Assembly: GCA_018396515.1 (NCBI GenBank) | Contig: JAGTQJ010000087.1 | Span: forward strand, 1-6,713 | DNA: 6,713 nt | From: Candidatus Bathyarchaeota archaeon | GTDB lineage: Archaea > Thermoproteota > Bathyarchaeia > TCS64 | Direction: 5' to 3' | Shown: positions 4,326 through 6,713 of the stretch, one piece after another | Numbering within the stretch: position 1 is the stretch's first letter | How the letters are laid out: each line of letters starts with the position of its first letter | Position numbers and translations under genes: made by a program | Notes under the pieces: generated by a model | Database searches by the model: none | What the model was told of the DNA's origin: nothing | Seen by the model: only the letters and a program-made list of their open reading frames with translations

Positions 4326-5726
4326 ATGTCAGTCATGAATCATGATCTCGATGATCTCGTGGTTATGAAGGTGGTTGAGGAGTATCTCCGACAGAACCCA
4401 TCTTCTAGGGCTCTATATGATAGGGCTAGGGGTCTACTCCCAGGTAGATCTACCAGGAATGTATTGTATTATCCCCCTTTCCCCGTCTATATGGCAGCCG
4501 GAAAGGGCTCCCGCATATTTGACGTCGACGGCAATGAGAGGATAGACTTCAACTTCAACAACACCACACTCATCCTTGGCCATAATCATCCCAGGGTTCT
4601 GGAGGCGGTTCGAGAGCAACTCGGGAGGGGAACCGTGCTCGGAGCCCCCAGCGAGGTTGAACTCAAGCTGGCAGAGGAGCTCCTTGGAAGGTTGAAGGGG
4701 GCTGATATGATCAGGTTCACCCCCTCCGGGACGGAGGCTAACATGCAGGCGGTAATGTTGGCCCGGTGCTATACGGGGAAGATGAAGATAGCCAAGTTTG
4801 AGGGGGCCTATCACGGCTCCTGGGACACCGTCGATATAAGCGTCTCACCCCCTCTCGGCCTAGCCGGACCTGATTCGGAGCCCAGATCGGTTCCTCAACA
4901 TGATGGCATCCCTAAGGGAGTTCTAGAGAATACGTTAATTCTACCATATAATGATGCGGAGGCTTCTGAGGCCCTAATCAAAGGGCATAGAGATGATCTC
5001 GCCGCGGTCATAGTCGAGCCTGTTCAGAGAGATATCCCCCCGAAGCCCGGCTTCCTACAGTCCATAAGAGAGCTGACCGAGCAGCTGGGCATCCTCCTAA
5101 TCTTCGATGAGGTCATCTCCTTCAGGCTGAGCCCAGGAGGCGCCCAGAGGCTCTACGGAGTGGTCCCCGATATAACGACGCTTGGAAAGATAATAGGAGG
5201 AGGCTTCCCCATAGGGGGGTACGCCTCAACAGAGGACGTGATGGAGCCCTTAATTATATCTCAATCCGAGTTTCCAGCGCTCAAACCCCCAAAGCTGGGG
5301 TATTCGGGCACCTTCAACGCCCATCCCATAGCTATGGCTGCAGGCCTCGCCGTTATGAGGGAGTTGACCCCACCAACATATAAAATGTTGGAAGGGCTTG
5401 GGGAGGCTATGAGGGAGGGGCTGAGGAGGATCCTGGAAGAGGAGGGCATCATAGCCCATGTAGACGGGGTCGGCTCCCTATTCAACATAACCTGGACTGG
5501 GGAGAAGGTTGTTGACTATAGGACGGCATCCAGTGGGGACAGAGTTCTGGAACGCATCTTCTCCCTAGACCTTATGAACCGGGGGATCTACCTCCGCGCC
5601 CACCCTAACCTCTCAACGGCAACAACCAGAGAGGAAGTTGAGAGAGCCCTCGAAGCTGTGAGGCTGAGCATAAAGGAGCTGAAGCCCATTATCAAGGAGA
5701 GGTCTCCACACCTGATCATACGATGA
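4326..5726 (+). CDS. Class III PLP aminotransferase, glutamate-1-semialdehyde aminomutase-like
   Basis: A fold-type I PLP enzyme of the class III (omega) aminotransferase family, closest in motifs to glutamate-1-semialdehyde 2,1-aminomutase. Numbered from ATG 4326 (466 aa): SGTEAN at 134-139 binds the cofactor phosphate, Tyr162-His163-Gly164 stacks on the ring, FDEVISFR at 260-267 contains Asp261 for the pyridine nitrogen, Lys288 in TLGKIIGGGFPIGGY is the Schiff-base lysine, and Thr329 lies in SGTFNAHP. The frame is open back to ATG 4242, but those 28 codons are AT-rich, contain the T-tract and TATA box, and look non-coding. ATG 4335 and ATG 4365 are also possible starts. No heme genes are adjacent, and the sequence reads like the HemL-like paralogues of unknown substrate rather than HemL itself. 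A true aminomutase cannot be excluded. It lies downstream of UDGb with no evident functional link. Confidence 0.85.
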   Translation: MSVMNHDLDDLVVMKVVEEYLRQNPSSRALYDRARGLLPGRSTRNVLYYPPFPVYMAAGKGSRIFDVDGNERIDFNFNNTTLILGHNHPRVLEAVREQLGRGTVLGAPSEVELKLAEELLGRLKGADMIRFTPSGTEANMQAVMLARCYTGKMKIAKFEGAYHGSWDTVDISVSPPLGLAGPDSEPRSVPQHDGIPKGVLENTLILPYNDAEASEALIKGHRDDLAAVIVEPVQRDIPPKPGFLQSIRELTEQLGILLIFDEVISFRLSPGGAQRLYGVVPDITTLGKIIGGGFPIGGYASTEDVMEPLIISQSEFPALKPPKLGYSGTFNAHPIAMAAGLAVMRELTPPTYKMLEGLGEAMREGLRRILEEEGIIAHVDGVGSLFNITWTGEKVVDYRTASSGDRVLERIFSLDLMNRGIYLRAHPNLSTATTREEVERALEAVRLSIKELKPIIKERSPHLIIR

Positions 5727-5815
5727 TGGGATGAAGGATAGGTCTTTAGGCTGATGGATGGAAACATATAATATCAGTCTCCGGTCTCGATGGTGATCTG
5801 GAAGGCGAATATGGT
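5727..5815. other. Convergent intergenic spacer
   Basis: These 89 bp separate the stops of the aminotransferase and transporter genes. CTGAT (5751-5755) and ATCAG (5772-5776) could pair in a weak 5-bp stem. No strong T-tract is present on either strand. ACATATAATATC (5765-5775) resembles a TATA box, but nothing convincing follows it on the plus strand. Confidence 0.4.
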
Positions 5816-6713
5816 TCATTCTTTCTGTATGGCCTCTCTCTTCATCAGGGTTCGGGGCTCAGGGACTCTAGTCAGCAGCAGTGAGCCGGATACTAAGAGG
5901 ATGGAGGCTATCTGGAATAGGGTGTTGAATCCGAATGATTCGACGACGTAGCCTCCGTATATCGTGCCCAGAGTGGATGTCTCGATGGTGAGGAATTGGT
6001 GTAGCCCCAACCCCATCCCTGACCTCCTCTGATGTCCTAGAGCCGTCAGGAGGTCGGCTATGTAGGCCGTGCTGAGGGTCATGGTGAAGGAGTGGAAGAG
6101 CGCCTCCGCCCCCCTCAGGGTTAGGGCTTGGCTGAATGTTCCGCAATTCACATAAAGGATCATAACTATTGAGAGGCCTATGATCGAGCCTATAAGCAGC
6201 GTCTTCCTTCCTATCCTGTCCGAGAGCCTCCCGGCGATGGGTGAGAGAACCAACGGGATGACCTGTGGGATGCTGAATAGGAGGCTCATTTCCATCCAGC
6301 CGATCCCCACGATCCTCTCGTGGAGGAAGACAGATATCAGGGGGGAAACCCCGGTCCGCCCGAGTGACTGGACAAAGGAGGCGGTATAGAAAGCAACAAT
6401 GGGCCTCTCCATCTTGGATAGGGAACTCCTAAAACCCCTCAGCCCGGCCCGCCGGCTAGACTGGTGGACCGTTTCATGGGGTAAGGTCTCCCCCACCAGG
6501 ATGGTCGCCGAGACGGCCGCTACGAACACTGAGAGGCTGCAGAATAGGAAGTAGGAGCTGAACGAGGTGGAGGAGGCCAACAGTGCACCCGCGATCAAAG
6601 GTCCAGTGATTCTCCCCACGCTCCCTGCGCTCTGGTAAAGGCCCATGGCCTGCCCCCTCCTCTCCGGGGGGAAGAGGTCTGAGATGATGGCGGTCGCAAC
6701 GGGGGTATGACAT
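5816..6713 (-). CDS. MFS transporter, partial (N-terminus beyond window)
   Basis: A major facilitator superfamily permease of the cytoplasmic membrane, substrate unknown. The visible 298 residues run from the window edge to the stop at 5816-5818. The first ATG in this frame (6646) is internal: upstream codons continue in frame as CHTPVATAIISDLFPPERRG to the edge, and DLFPPERRGQAMGLYQSA leading into GRITGPLIAG is the familiar segment joining TM4 to TM5. The second MFS half carries the loop motif GRLSDRIGRK after TM8, typical of the family. About eight hydrophobic segments can be counted, so roughly the first three or four helices are missing. The C-terminal tail is short and charged. It is convergent with the aminotransferase gene, with 89 bp between stops. 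Drug/proton antiport or solute uptake are equally possible. Confidence 0.88.
   Translation of the reverse strand, partial: CHTPVATAIISDLFPPERRGQAMGLYQSAGSVGRITGPLIAGALLASSTSFSSYFLFCSLSVFVAAVSATILVGETLPHETVHQSSRRAGLRGFRSSLSKMERPIVAFYTASFVQSLGRTGVSPLISVFLHERIVGIGWMEMSLLFSIPQVIPLVLSPIAGRLSDRIGRKTLLIGSIIGLSIVMILYVNCGTFSQALTLRGAEALFHSFTMTLSTAYIADLLTALGHQRRSGMGLGLHQFLTIETSTLGTIYGGYVVESFGFNTLFQIASILLVSGSLLLTRVPEPRTLMKREAIQKE

Noticed and set aside
5811..5950. Short plus-strand frame after the TATA-like ACATATAATATC
   Set aside because: It is antisense to the end of the transporter, has no Shine-Dalgarno, and its product has no recognisable feature.
6474..6713. Minus-strand 79-codon frame at the right edge
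   Set aside because: It is an Arg/Gly/Pro-rich frame-shifted reading of the MFS transporter, whose own frame is open to the window end and carries family motifs.

Overview
The window is a piece of an archaeal chromosome, most likely from a thermophile of the Thermoproteota/TACK group. The reasons are an archaeal-type nicotinate phosphoribosyltransferase with a C-terminal zinc knuckle, a family 5 (UDGb) uracil-DNA glycosylase, a small FUN14 membrane protein, heavy use of AGG/AGA and ATA codons, AT boxes about 26 bp before several starts, and apparently leaderless genes. The lineage is an inference from gene content, not from a marker gene. No rRNA, tRNA, CRISPR array or insertion sequence was found.

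Layout. Bases 1-412 are AT-rich with no convincing gene, only short hairpins. A hypothetical 119-aa gene (minus, 413-772) lies head to head with a nicotinamidase gene (pncA, plus, best start GTG 802). The 474 bp after pncA hold a 49-codon cysteine-rich ORF on the minus strand with a strong Shine-Dalgarno (1413-1562), then a cluster of three hairpins (1596-1700) that looks like structured RNA. The nicotinate phosphoribosyltransferase gene (1828-3105) follows. It meets the convergent FUN14 gene (minus, 3102-3431) with overlapping stop codons. A 106-bp divergent spacer with a perfect 15-bp tandem duplication leads to the UDGb gene (3538-4233). Next come an orphan glutamate-1-semialdehyde-aminomutase-like PLP enzyme (true start probably 4326, end 5726) and, convergent with it, an MFS transporter (minus, 5816 to the window end) whose N-terminus lies outside.

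How the genes fit together. PncA and the phosphoribosyltransferase catalyse consecutive steps of NAD salvage: nicotinamide to nicotinate, then nicotinate to nicotinate mononucleotide. They are on the same strand, but each appears to have its own promoter, and the structured spacer between them is the least explained part of the window. UDGb serves base-excision repair of deaminated cytosine and purines, and carries an Asn where the family normally has Asp in the FTGD motif. The aminotransferase and transporter have no obvious link to the NAD genes. The most noteworthy items are the cysteine-rich mini-ORF, the hairpin cluster and the UDGb Asp-to-Asn change. No complete new defence or mobile system is visible.
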